Source: Xanthostigma xanthostigma
Taxonomy: Eukaryota; Arthropoda; Insecta; Raphidioptera; Raphidiidae
Direction of reading: 5' to 3'
NCBI GenBank assembly: GCA_963575645.1
Contig: OY754464.1
Coordinates: 63,586,948 to 63,650,947, forward strand
Length of the DNA: 64,000 nucleotides
A program made the position numbers and the translations under genes. Positions 13,278-23,690 of the stretch are shown here, piece after piece. The notes beneath the pieces were generated by a model. It searched no databases. It had not been told where the DNA came from and saw only the letters and a list, made by a program, of their open reading frames with translations. Position 1 is the first letter of the stretch; every line of letters begins with the position of its first letter.

Positions 13278-14956
13278 ATAACAATAATAAAACACGAGCA
13301 AAGACTAGATTATATCTCGGGCGAAGCAGAACAGAGTCACTATTTATTTAAAAAAAAAAATTGAAAACACATTACAATTTTTTTAAATAATATAAGACAC
13401 TAATTTTTCTTTAATAAATAAAATTATCGACCAATTTTTCAGACAATATATTACCAAATCATTGAATTAACGATTCGATCCGGATTTGGATTTTCTTCAA
13501 AATAACAATTAAGCTAAAAATAAAAGATATAAAAATGATTAGTAATTAGTTTAATAATAAATAAAAATGTGTACTTAAGTTTTTTCTGAATCAAAAAAAT
13601 TTTTAATGACAAAATTTGTAGTGAAAAAATAATAACAATTATTACTCTATTTTTGACTAATTTTTCTTTGATTTTTTCAGCACACCCCAATGCACGCCTA
13701 TTTATCACACACGGCGGATATTTGAGTACTCAAGAGGCAGTTTATCACGGAGTACCCATCGTCGGGATACCATTCTATTGCGACCAAAACATGAATATTG
13801 AAAAAATGGTTGAACGAGGCTATGGACTGAAAGTGGATTTCATGTCATTAACTGCTAACGAACTGGAAAAAAATATTAAAGAAGTATTAAATAATCCAAA
13901 GTAAATAGCTTTTAACACTTTAATTTATTTTAATGTCAAATAGAAATCTTAAATTTTTTGTGTCATAATAAAAAATTCATTCCTATCATCACGATCGCTC
14001 AGGAGCCTTTGAATTCCAAATGTAGGTACAACTGATTTTTCTCCTCATAGGAGATAAAATTATAAGCTTGATGTATTTTTAAACATTGGTAACCTCGACA
14101 GTGCTTTTTTTAAACGCAAAGTAAAATGAAATTTGAAAATTTCATGAGACACAATGTGATTTTACCTCGTGGGTCTCATCTAAAAAAAATCTAAAGTTAG
14201 TTTCTCTAAAAAATCACTTATTCGTAAAAACCAGCAATTGGTTTTTAAAACAGTGATCGAATCCTAGCCAGTATTTTTTATTTTGGACTCGACATAGACA
14301 CTAAAAAATATACTGTTAAAACACATTACAATTTATTTTCAATACATATTAACCTCTTTATTGTATCATAAACTCGATTTTGTATTAATTAGATACAAAC
14401 CCGCTTTTGAGGTCTCGACTTCTCTTGCATGAAGGTTGTTAGTGTCGATTTTGAAAGGAGGAAGAGAGACCAAGCGTAGCCTATATTTTGAGTACCAATC
14501 GATAGTGTACCAAGTTTCATAAAAATCAATCTAGCCGTCAGGAATAATGCCGAAAATTATAGCAATGTCTCTTGTTTAGTAGGTACCATACCAAATATCC
14601 TAAAAATCCGCAACAACACATAATTACAGTCAAAGATCTCATTACAATACCATAACCAAATAATATATTTATATTATTATAGGTACAAAGAAAATATCAA
14701 ACGAGCATCAGCACAATTTAAAGATCAACCAGAAACCCCACTGGAGAGGGCTGTGTTCTGGACAGAGCATGTCTTAAGGCACGGTGGGGCGCAGCACCTG
14801 CAACCGTCTTCAGTGGACATGGCGGCCTACCAGGCATATTCCCTTGACGTCCTGGTTCTCCTGTTGGCAATAGGAATCACTGCCGTCATCGTGCCCACAT
14901 GTCTCTGTCGGTACTTGTTTTTCAGAAAAAACGTTAAAAAATATAAAATAAACTGA
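7251..14956 (+). CDS. UGT-2: UDP-glycosyltransferase, complete (513 aa)
   Basis: Exons 7251-7467, 8783-9384, 11484-11712, 13681-13900, 14683-14956. Start: the first ATG, followed directly by a hydrophobic signal peptide (residues 1-19, cleavage likely after VKS). Motifs: catalytic His in SHHIW (His33), conserved sequons NVT and NLT near residues 50 and 66, catalytic Asp133 in LDTFGGEC, donor-site loop FSLGTN near 290, UGT signature at about 357-385 (FITHGG...YCDQ), one transmembrane segment near 477-500, and a basic cytosolic tail ending KYKIN (KxKxx). The length is typical for insect UGTs. Introns of 1.3, 2.1, 2.0 and 0.8 kb hold MITEs and a Helitron. It is the nearest paralogue of UGT-1. 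The signature reads PFYCDQ where most siblings have PFFGDQ or PFFADQ. Family membership is certain; the UGT subfamily number and acceptor are not. Confidence 0.95.
7588..7909. mobile_element. TA-flanked inverted-repeat MITE
   Basis: Perfect 26-bp ends (TATAGTACGCGCCACGAATC... and complement), about 320 bp, in UGT-2 intron 1. TA at both edges suggests a Tc1/mariner-like target. The interior is much less AT-rich than the surrounding intron. Confidence 0.75.
8450..8674. mobile_element. Small hAT-like element with CTTCGG repeats
   Basis: Ends TAGTGTCCGACCGAAG / CTTCGGTCGGACACTG with clustered TTCGGC motifs inside. Flanking 8-mers agree at 6 of 8 positions, so the hAT assignment is moderate. Lies 108 bp before UGT-2 exon 2. 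Confidence 0.6.
9500..11480. other. UGT-2 intron 2 contents
   Basis: Holds two diverged direct copies of a TTAACA-TGATCGCGCTAGA block (about 9512 and 9799) and a tandem array at 10281-10610. The remainder is AT-rich with no recognised gene. Confidence 0.4.
10281..10620 (+). repeat. Tandem repeat of about 160 bp
   Basis: Two full units and the start of a third, each opening with C(C/T)GACTTCAAAAAA and containing ACTTTTCGAGAGGCTAA- or AACTTTTCGAGAAGTTAA-type cores. The opening motif is common in moth repeats and recurs near 56686. Confidence 0.55.
11938..12210. mobile_element. MITE with AAGTAAAACTTCTT ends
   Basis: Inverted ends AAAGTAAAACTTCTT / AAGAAGTTTTACTTC in UGT-2 intron 3. Similar ends occur at 48686-48999, and single ends near 42930 and 52910, so this is a multi-copy family in the cluster. 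Confidence 0.55.
12853..13278 (-). mobile_element. Non-autonomous Helitron
   Basis: On the minus strand it starts TCTTTATATATATA after an A and ends with a CCCGGGTG/CACCCGGG-type hairpin, then CTAG before T. This is the A/T insertion context of Helitrons. A (TA)n run of about 50 bp sits at its 5' end. About 426 bp, no coding frame. Confidence 0.75.
13414..13460 (+). repeat. Fold-back family C, left end only
   Basis: AATAAAATTATCGACCAATT followed by TTTCAGAC: the terminal repeat of the element seen complete at 62254-62571. Confidence 0.5.
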
Positions 14957-15139
14957 ATATAACGAAGCAAATATCTAAGTTCTTTGCTTCCCTTTTACAG
15001 ATGTATTTTTTTTTTATTTATTAAAAATAATTATATTATATAATTTGAATCTTATCACACTAAACTACAGTGCATAACGTAGGTAACTGTTAAAGTAAGC
15101 GGCATTAGTGCCGCATAGTGAGTAGTGTCGCCCAGTGAT

Positions 15140-15310
15140 TCTACTCGCGCCATTCTACAGCGGTTATAACTTTTTAATATTTTGTCTACTCTTTCAAACC
15201 GATCTGATTTAAATTGAGCAGAATGTTAGCAAAAAACACCGCTTTTTTAAATTTGCTTCCCTCTGGGACTAAATTTAACTAATTAAGCGACCCTAAGATC
15301 AAATAAGCCC
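15140..15310 (+). repeat. Fragment of interspersed repeat D
   Basis: The segment CAAACCGATCTGATTTAAAT with GAGC nearby is shared with the copies at 16215, 51230 and 57797. The copy is short. Confidence 0.45.
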
Positions 15311-15780
15311 CGAAGAGAAACGAACAAAAAAGTTTTTTTTTAATCAGTAGCGGTACAAAAAGCGTAACAAACACAGATTCACAGACAAAGCGAGTATAGG
15401 TATCTGGTATATACGCACTTTAGATGAAGCTTTTAACGCCAAAAAAGTAAAATAATTTACTTAAATAAAGCATTCTTTACGACTGACTGACAACGCACAG
15501 CCTAAGCATTGAATTTTGCACAAGAGTTCATTATATCACAAAGGTAAGCACTAAAAAAGGATTTTTGAAAAGTTATCACCTAAGGAGCTTAAAAAAAGAC
15601 GAGAAGTGTCGTGGAACACCTGGTTGGAACGAAGTTCTTTTCACTATTTATTATGTATCATATAATTTTTTTAATAATTTGTCGGATAAATTATTCGAAA
15701 ACTTTATTTATAATATGATTATTAAACAAAAGTTAATCGTGTGATTTGCAATTATAAAAATATAAAAATTACATTTGTTG

Positions 15781-15849
15781 CGCATCCGTCGGGAATCGAA
15801 CCCGGGACACCCGCATGGCAGATGAATATTCTACCACTGAACCATTAAC
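15781..15849 (-). pseudogene. tRNA-Gly(GCC)-like pseudogene
   Basis: On the minus strand: TGGTTCAGTGGTAGAAT D-arm, anticodon arm with TGCCATG and GGGTTCGATTCCC T-arm, all as in tRNA-Gly-GCC. The 3' acceptor strand (CGGATGC) has no matching 5' strand, because the 5' side reads AGGTTAA. Probably non-functional. Confidence 0.6.
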
Positions 15850-15918
15850 CTTAAATTAAATGATATTTATATAGGTTTAATAACAAATCGTGAAGTTACC
15901 GTTGCATTTCACAAAATA

Positions 15919-16215
15919 GTACCTGGGTGACCGAGCTTTGCTCAGAAAGTTAAATAAAATACTGATATTCAAATACGTTTCATTGTTTGTATAAAATTCC
16001 AAAACCTACTTACAATATTTAAGTATTTTCATACGTCAAAAAAATGATTTTTATAATGACAAAATTTGTAAGAAATCGCTTTTTTTTGCCCCCCAAAATC
16101 CCTTTTCAGTAAATTTCATCCAAATCGTTAGGGCCGTTTTCGAGAAAATATTTAGGGACATAGGTACATAGGTAGATAGGTAGATACAAAATTAGCTCGT
16201 TTAATAATATAGGGA
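15919..16215. mobile_element. Hairpin-ended repeat E, copy 1
   Basis: Runs from AGTACCTGGGTGACC, with a CGAGCTTTGCTC hairpin at that end, to TTTAATAATATAGGGA. The same termini and interior recur at 23306-23690. Looks like a rolling-circle-type non-autonomous element, but the class is uncertain. Confidence 0.6.
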
Positions 16216-16580
16216 TTAATGTAAAAAAACTGACTAATATTTCAAATGGCATCCGTTTTTGAACAAATGCAATCTTTTTATTTTAAGACAGAACATACGC
16301 AATCTTTAAAATCTTCATAACATAGTGTACAACAGACGAAGACAACCGATCCGCGTGCGCGATGTATTAGAAGACAAAATTGAATTTATACAGTGTTTAT
16401 TTCTGTTTTTCTATGTATAAAAAAACTATTTGCGCAAATTCTGTTATATTAAATCTATGTAAAATTTCCTCCTCTTTAGTTTAAGAGAGGTTTCGAACCG
16501 ATCTGATTTAAATTGAGCGAATTATAAGCAAAAAACTTTTTTTGTTTTCAATTTGCTTCTCTCTAGGATCAAAATTCAAA
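16216..16580 (+). repeat. Interspersed repeat D, diverged copy
   Basis: Aligns with the better copies at 51230 and 57797: shared ACGAAGACAACCGATCCGCG, TAAATCTATGTAAAATTTCC and GATCTGATTTAAATTGAGCG. Class unknown. Confidence 0.55.
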
Positions 16581-16975
16581 AATCCGACTCCGTTAGGATC
16601 TGTCCCATTCCCTATATTATAAGTGTGTCAAATTTCAACTTTATTTTTTTACGAACAGACATACAATAGGTAGGTAATTATATATGTAGATTTTAGTTAC
16701 AGATTTTCTTTACGCTTTTTTCCTACGCTTTTTTCTTTACGTTTTTTTCCATTCCTCTCCATTTATATCTATAACGTCCCATAAGGAACCTCGTTCCAAT
16801 ATTCAATATACAAAAATTTTAAAAAATGTAAAATGTCGGATAATTTTAGATGATACTAAAAATTATAAACATCCGATAAATAACCAACAGATAATACCGT
16901 TATTAAAACATTATTTCACCTCAATCGCGTGCGGAGTAGCGGGTAGTGGCTAGTGCAATTATAATATTCATAGAA

Positions 16976-17770
16976 CAAGAGCCCGCGGCAACCAGACCTT
17001 CGTCTTTTTATAAAAGCTGAAAGTTTTTCTATGGATGTCTCCAATTAATTCTAGTAATTTAGAGCATATATGCTCTAAATTACTAGAATTAAAATTTTGT
17101 CGAAACTATGAGAGTAATCGAATTTTATCAAGAGTACCTTTTTTGTAGTAAATGAGTCTCGTGATCCAGATTTCATACTCAAACTGTTTTTGTTCCATTG
17201 GCGTAGAAGTTTTAGATGTTTAATTATCGAAAAAATCAAGTTCTACGCCCATGGAATGATATTCATCATTATTATGATATGGGTTTTATTGCCCAATAAA
17301 GCTATGCCAACGTACCAAATTTGAGTAAAATCTCATGGGCCGTTTCAAAGTTATAAAGCAAAAACGATTTGAAAATTGTACACTTTAATGCGTCTGGCAG
17401 GATGATAGAACCCTCGAAACTGTCTGGCTACTAATGAAACATTATTTAATAGTTCTCCCAAAAAGATATTAAAAATTCAGCTTTTATAAAATAACGTAAA
17501 TATAATTATACAAATTATAATAGTTTAAGGGTGTCTGGCAATGAGCGACGCGAGTTATAATATTGTTACGAATGAAATATTAAAAAATTGAGTTTTATAC
17601 AATGACGAATTTGAGATGGAATTTTGTACACCTTTAATACCTGTTACCTGCCAAAGCCACCACTACTCAGGTTTCATGGGTGGGGATCATTCTTACCTGT
17701 ATTGGAGACATCCATAGAAAAACTTTCAGCTTTTATAAAAAGACGAAGGTCTGGCTGCCGCGGGCTCTTG
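16976..17770. mobile_element. 795-bp element with about 70-bp inverted repeats upstream of UGT-3
   Basis: Arms 16976-17046 and 17700-17770 match with about one mismatch (CAAGAGCCCGCGGC ... GCCGCGGGCTCTTG). It has no transposase frame. It contains a perfect 48-bp palindrome at 17045-17092. It ends 175 bp before the UGT-3 ATG, so the promoter block at 17800 begins just outside it. Confidence 0.75.
17045..17092. repeat. Perfect 48-bp palindrome
   Basis: Both halves read TTAATTCTAG...GAGCAT and its exact complement, centred between 17068 and 17069. Confidence 0.85.
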
Positions 17771-17799
17771 GACTATCAATAAAAGCGATGCTCTTCTTT

Positions 17800-17815
17800 T
17801 CAACCTTGGCCTCAG
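17800..17815 (+). promoter_or_regulatory. Conserved upstream block of UGT-3
   Basis: TCAACCTTGGCCTCA lies about 145 bp before the UGT-3 ATG. The same 15 bases occur about 160 bp before the UGT-4 ATG, while the surrounding flanks have drifted. Read on the other strand it contains CCAAGGTTG, one mismatch from the YCAAGGYCR consensus of FTZ-F1-type nuclear receptors. The receptor link is only inference. A TATAAT-like box follows near 17846. Confidence 0.45.
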
Positions 17816-17945
17816 CATTCAATTGACTGTCCAATAAAAAAACAGTTATAATGCATGTTGGGATATTCAAGGCAACACAGATATCATCTCACTAGTGTAA
17901 TACAAGGCAGTGTGTCAAATACAATAATAAGTATAACAATCAAGA

Positions 17946-20900
17946 ATGATTTTATTGCATACTACAGCTCTATTGGTAGTATGTGCGGTTTACAACGTAG
18001 AAAGTGCTAATATTCTAGCAATAACCGGAGTGGTTTCGCCAAGCCACCACATTTGGAACAGGGTTTATATAATCGAACTCGCCAAAAGAGGACATAATGT
18101 GACATACATTGGACCGGATAAAGAAAAAACAATAATGCCAAATTTAACCGGAATTCATATGGAAGGTAATTATTGAAATTTTACTTTTGAAAATATTACT
18201 ATTGTAGTCAAAATCTTTACTTATTTACAAATAATTGTTAGGAATCCACAAAAAGATGAAATAACATCCTAAAACATTAATAAAGCTAGTTCAACAAAAA
18301 TGAAAGATTATTGTTAATTCCAGAAGCAATATTTCTATTCTTATTTGTCTCCGCAAACTAACTCCCCTGTTCCCCGGAAAGTTGAAGTTCAGTTTGTTAG
18401 ACCACGGAAGAGAAATTTGACTTATTTCTAGATAGTATCTTTAAATTACCCAGAAAAATATCAAATCCGCAAAGGATATGAATGAAGAACTCATACGAAA
18501 AGCGTATAATATGTTTCTGCAAGAAGTATTTTCTAGAATCTATGAAGTAAATAATCATGAAAAACATTTGAACGTGTAGTTATTTACATAAAGATTTAGA
18601 TTTAGCATTATATAGTTAATTTCATTCAAAATGCAATGTACAGTGAATTTCACACATGAATTTTGTTGATATGATAGTTATGGGAATCATTAAAGCACTA
18701 CATTCCACATAAAATGAATACGAATCTCCTTTGGGTGTCCGGTCTACATCACATTTTATGTGGATCGATTTTCTGTAATGCATTAATGATTTCCATAACT
18801 ACCATATCAACAAAGTTTTGTTGATTTGATAGCTATGGAAATCAAAATGCATTACAGATAATCATTCCAAAATAAAATCCATACAAATCTCCTTTGGACG
18901 CCCGATCTACGTTGCATTTTATGTAGAACGATTTTCTGTAACACATTAATAATTTCCATAGCTGCCATATCAACAAAACTCATGTATACATTGCATTTTA
19001 ATATATTATACAGTATGTATCTATTTTATTTTCAGGTATATATGATGGTTTGTATGAAGATATTGATTTAATGAAATTCGTAGACATGAATCCATTAAAT
19101 GAATGGATAGAATTTTTTAATTATGCGTTTATTCAGTGCAAGCTAGAATTAAAATCAGAAGGTTTTAAAATATTACAAAGCTATCCTCGAGGTTCATTTG
19201 ATTTAATAATATTTGACGCATTCGGTGCAGAATGCTTTTACCCTTTAATAGAGGATTTAGGATCGCCACCCGTCATTGGTGTGAGTCCTTACGGCTTGCT
19301 TCCGTGGATACCATATTTTGTTGGCGACTATAACTACCCGGCCATTGAACCCACTGCAGGGTACATTACAAACCGAATGAGTTTTTCTGATCGATTTTGG
19401 AACTTCATTTGCACTTATTATACTAATTATTATTACAAGTACTTTTATGTACCAATGGTAGAAGAACTATCTAGGGAACATTATGGAAGGGAAATTAAGT
19501 CAGTACTAGAATTTGATAAACGTGTTGAAGTATATATAGCGAATACAAATCCAGTACTCGATTATCCAAGACCACTGGTGCCTGCAGTAATACCAGCCGG
19601 TGGATTGCACATTCGACCAGCTGAACCAATTCTTGAAGTGAGTAAAGGCCGCTACACACGAAACTGGTTTTGCCACTCAAATTGTTGTTGGAACTTGCGC
19701 TGACTGTCGTGCTGGCTACGAGGATGGAAATGACGTCACTGCGGGCTCGCGTGCGTGATTAAAGGATTTCAAAATTAGAACCGGGGCTATTTTTCGTTCT
19801 TATTTCTCCGCTTGTTTTGAGAAAGAACCAATCAGAAAACAATATCTTGTCGCCCACAAACAAACATAGCATCATAGTGTGTATTCTGCTCAGAGACGAC
19901 AAACGTTCTCTTTTGTTAACATTCGAACTGTCACTGTGCGCGCACCAAACCCATCTACAAAGCCAGCTTCAAAAGACACATCGCGTGAAGCGAACACATA
20001 AAAGTCGTCACGAAATATAGTACCACGGCATGCTTGAAACCTAGCAGCCAAATTTAGTAAGGTATCTAGCGGCAAAACCAGCCTCGTGTGCAGCGACCTT
20101 AAAACAGATTTGTCAAACAAACATCACAAGACTTTCTTATCGGACAAGGTGTATTATCTGTTTATACTACGGCTGTAAAAATGTTCCTTTTTATTAAAGA
20201 AAAGCATTAATTAATGAAATACGTTTTTATATTTTAAGATCCATATTTACGTACATAATTACACATAAATAAATTATTTGTAACTGGTTAATTTCAGAAA
20301 GATATAAAACAATTCTTAGATAATGCAAAAAATGGATTTATATTATTTTCACTGGGTACAAATATCCGCTCAGAAAATTTGGGAAAAGAGAAAATTGACG
20401 CAATATTGAGCGTACTCGAGCAGCTTCCGCATAAAGTATTATGGAAATTCGAATCACATTCTCTTGCTAAAAAACCAAATAACGTTATGATACAGAAATG
20501 GTTACCAGCCCAAGGCAATATATTAGGTAAAAATTAAGTCCTTTTGTGTTTTTATACTCACATAATTATGAGAACTTTAATTTTAAAAAATCTACTACAA
20601 TTTTAGCGCATCCCAACTGCCGTCTATTTGTCACACACGGAGGGGCTTTAAGTACCCAAGAAGCCGTATATCATGGAGTGCCCATGGTCGGAATACCATT
20701 CTTCGGTGATCAACACATGAATATTAAGAAGATGGTGGAACGCGGTTTTGGACTGAAAGTCGATTTCACTACAATAACAGCTACTAGTCTAAAAAAAATT
20801 ATTGAAGAAGTCCTCAAAAATCCTAAGTAACTAACTTAAAAATCGTTATTCTGCAACAAATATCAAGACTAATTTTCGATTAGCATAACCAATTTTTTCG

Positions 20901-21643
20901 TCAAGTAATTTACCTACTTTGTCACTGTTAAAATTAAGTTAATAGTAACTCCGTACCTACAGAGGTATATACAAATAAAATTGGAGCGCATGTCTGATAT
21001 TTCGCTAAATAAATCGAACTTTTTGAGTTATTGTATACACCGCTAGTGGAAATGTACTCTATTATCACTTTTTGCGTCATTGCGGAGTTTCATTCATAGA
21101 AGTAGTTAGATTAAAGTAAATTATGCACGAGAACGAAGCCGCGGATAAAGCTAGTTTAATATTATTTATGAAAATCATACTACATGAACAGCTTTCCACT
21201 AAAGCCTTTTAGTTTTTTCTATTTGTATTTTGAACTATGTGCAGAAAAGTGGAAAATACATTATGTCATGTAATTTTTGACTGCAAAATAATTTTCAAAA
21301 ATGTGAAACAATGCTGAACTGCACTTAACAAATAAAAGTAATTATTATTAAATAATGTTTCAGGTATAAAGAAAATATAAAGAAAGCATCAGCACAGTTT
21401 AAAGACCAGCTTGAAACTCCGTTGGAGAGAGCTGTTTTTTGGATAGAATATGTTCTCAGACATGGTGGGGCCAAAAGTTTACATCCTCCGTGTCTCAACA
21501 TGCCATTGTACCAGGCTTATTCCCTAGACGTGTTGGCGCTAATGTCGGCATTAGGAATTAGTATATTTATTTTACCAATTTGGTTAATCAGATACATATT
21601 ATGTTATAAGAAGCAAACTGTAAAAAAGAAGAAATTAAATTAA
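17946..21643 (+). CDS. UGT-3: UDP-glycosyltransferase, complete (516 aa)
   Basis: Exons 17946-18165, 19036-19637, 20298-20526, 20607-20826, 21364-21643. The ATG precedes a clear signal peptide (cleavage near VES, residue 20). Catalytic His34 in SHHIW; catalytic Asp134 in FDAFGAECFYP; UGT signature at about 358-386 (FVTHGG...FGDQ). The tail ends KKKLN, a classic KKxx dilysine signal rather than the KxKxx of the siblings. Within exon 3 the block that is ESDSLPGKPDN in the siblings reads ESHSLAKKPNN, so several normally fixed residues have changed beside the UDP-sugar site. The reading frame is nevertheless intact. Intron 3 is only 80 bp. A Harbinger-like MITE sits 8 nt after the exon-2 splice donor, and a 795-bp inverted-repeat element ends 175 bp before the ATG. 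It pairs with UGT-4. Confidence 0.94.
18661..18978. mobile_element. Two tandem copies of a 160-bp inverted-repeat MITE
   Basis: Each unit starts TTTTGTTGAT(A/T)TGATAG and ends with the complement CTATCATATCAACAAA-type sequence. Units are 18661-18815 and 18815-18978. They lie in UGT-3 intron 1, ending 57 bp before exon 2. Confidence 0.7.
19646..20099. mobile_element. PIF/Harbinger-like MITE, family F copy 1
   Basis: Ends AGGCCGCTACACACGA / TCGTGTGCAGCGACCT, 454 bp, with a TAA target duplication at both sides. The second copy (44725-45642) has TTA, the alternative TWA target of PIF/Harbinger elements. Inserted 8 nt after UGT-3 exon 2. Confidence 0.78.
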
Positions 21644-21830
21644 ATGTTAAAATAAACATTATTTATTCTACTGAGTTCGTAATCAGGTTTCTAAAATGAA
21701 TTTATGCTTTTTCAATGTAGAGAATACAATATTGTTGTATTAAAAATTCCGGTCAATTGGACGACTTCAAAAATATTGACATTTGATATAGTATAACAAA
21801 GAATAGAAAATGTCTGTAATCGCGTGCGAT
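21644..21830. other. 3' flank of UGT-3
   Basis: AATAAA at about 21650 is the likely polyadenylation signal; no other feature. Confidence 0.45.
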
Positions 21831-22180
21831 AACGCGTGTAACAGTAAGTATTAAATATTATTTGTTACTCGTTTCCAGGGTTACCTACCTACATAATATG
21901 TTTCACGTCATGTAAAAATTAACCAAAGCATGCTTAACTAATTTCTTTCTGACAGATCTGCAGAACAAAAGAATAGCTGATTTTTTTATTTTCGAAATAT
22001 TTCCGAAACTATAAAGTTTAGAAAACAAAATTACACAAAACCTTGTAAAAATAAATATAAGTAATAATAAACCGTTATGAAAATTATACCATTATTATAT
22101 AAAAAACAACGTTATAACATTTCATACATATGTCTCCTCTGCGCAAGCGTCGATCCTCCCCAAAAATAATAGGGTTTCTC
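21830..22180 (+). repeat. Interspersed repeat G, copy 1
   Basis: Shares GACAGATCT-CAGAACA, ATATTTCCGAAACTATAAAG and GCGCAAGCGTCGATC-type segments with 59020-59360. Class unknown. Confidence 0.55.
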
Positions 22181-22189
22181 ATATTTGCA

Positions 22190-22390
22190 TATCAAACATC
22201 CTCTCAAAATTTGGTTTCAATCTGTTCATTCGTTTGACCTGTATCGTGTTCACAAACAGACGCACAGACTTTTTCCAAAAATATGTATTTGATTCGGGGG
22301 ACCTCAAAATAAAAAATTATTATTTAATTTTTAAAAGTGAATTTTGACCCAAATCAGTACCATTCCCCACTCGTGGAGTTAGAATGGTAA
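22190..22390 (-). repeat. Interspersed repeat H
   Basis: Segments AAAAATATGTATTTGATTCG and GGGGACCTCAAAA match, in opposite orientation, the stretch at about 38930-39075. Confidence 0.5.
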
Positions 22391-22397
22391 AAACAGT

Positions 22398-22494
22398 GTA
22401 TATGTCGCCGGGATATTGTCAAATCCGTGATATTGTAATTTCACTAAGTGAAATTATAGTATCACGGGTTTGACAATATCCCGGCGACATATAT
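22398..22494. repeat. Near-perfect 97-bp hairpin
   Basis: GTATATGTCGCCGGGATATT on the left is mirrored on the right by AATATCCCGGCGACATATAT; the centre is AATTTCACTAAGTGAAATT. A compact MITE is the likely source. RNA from here would fold into one long stem. Confidence 0.75.
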
Positions 22495-23039
22495 AAAAGA
22501 CCGCGCACACTTATCAAGAATGAACCAGCATAGTATACAAACATGCAACCTGCACGATGAGGCCCACTAAACCAGCATAAATCAGCACGGACCAACACAT
22601 AAAGTGCGGATTCACGAACGACACATCACTAGCATAGGAGATCGGTCCAGCAAGGCTAGACAGAAATTGCAGGCGACCGACTAACGGTCGTTGCTGGTGC
22701 TACTCCGTTTCGTTACATAACATGGGTACCTACTTTCGCGAATAGACCCCGTGCTCTGCTGGAATACTGGTCCATGCTTGACAAATGTCTCAATCACCAC
22801 CATAGAAAACATCCCGGAAGATAAATCCTATAAACATGACCTTGTTTCTAGATTTGGCAAAATGAAGGTCGTGTGAGTATCATAATATGTACTTTTTAAA
22901 GTCGCAGAAACCAATGTTGCCAATTTGGCATATTTTATGCTAGATTTGGCATATTTAATGTTGTTAGCATATTATTTGTTGTTTTAGCATACCTATAGCA
23001 TATTTTTTAGCATATAAAAAATTATTAAATAAACATTCC

Positions 23040-23135
23040 AACGCAGAAATTGAACGCGTTTTCAGTCAATTGTGAAATGAATTTAGTTAAAACCAAGCTT
23101 CGTGACCGTTTGTCGGTAAAAATACATCAGATTCG
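23040..23135 (+). pseudogene. hAT transposase dimerisation-domain relic
   Basis: Conceptual translation gives NAEIERVFSQL in one frame, then MNLVKTKLRDRLSVKIHQIR in another. These match the conserved hAT C-terminal dimerisation motif. A stop and a frameshift separate the two parts, so it is inactive. Confidence 0.75.
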
Positions 23136-23305
23136 ACCTAAAGAGGGCAGGGAATGCTGCTATTCTTAAATCTTACACAGTGTTATAGTCTTGACAATGA
23201 GGCTTTCCACGTCTACATGCTCATCAGCTGCCGATGAAGACCAAGATATTATTATTTTGTCCGATTAAAAAATAAAACAAATCTAAATTTGGTTGATTAA
23301 TGAAC

Positions 23306-23690
23306 AGTACCTGGGTGACCGAGCTTTGCTCGGAAAGTTAAATGAAATACTGATATTCAAATACGTATTTATTTTAAGTCTCACTTGGATAGTAATTAAA
23401 GATTAACTGTCATAATATTTTGAAAACAATTGTTTCATTGTTTGTATAAAACTCCAAAACCTACTTACAATATTTAAGTATTTCCATACGTCAAAAAATT
23501 GATTTTTATAATGATAAAAGTAAGAAAACGATTTTTTCGAGAGATGAGACCTAGCTAAAACGATGTTTTGCCCCACAAAATCCCTTTTCAGTAAATTTCA
23601 TCCAAATCGTTAGGGCCGTTTTCGAGAAAATATTTAGGGACATAGGTACATAGGTAGATACAAGATTAGCTCGTTTAATAATATAGGGAT
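23306..23690. mobile_element. Hairpin-ended repeat E, copy 2
   Basis: Same termini as the 15919-16215 copy (AGTACCTGGGTGACCGAGC and AATAATATAGGGA). Longer by about 90 bp, and inserted inside the hAT element. Confidence 0.62.

Noticed and set aside
15781-15849. Working tRNA-Gly gene
   Set aside because: The 5' acceptor strand does not pair with the 3' strand.
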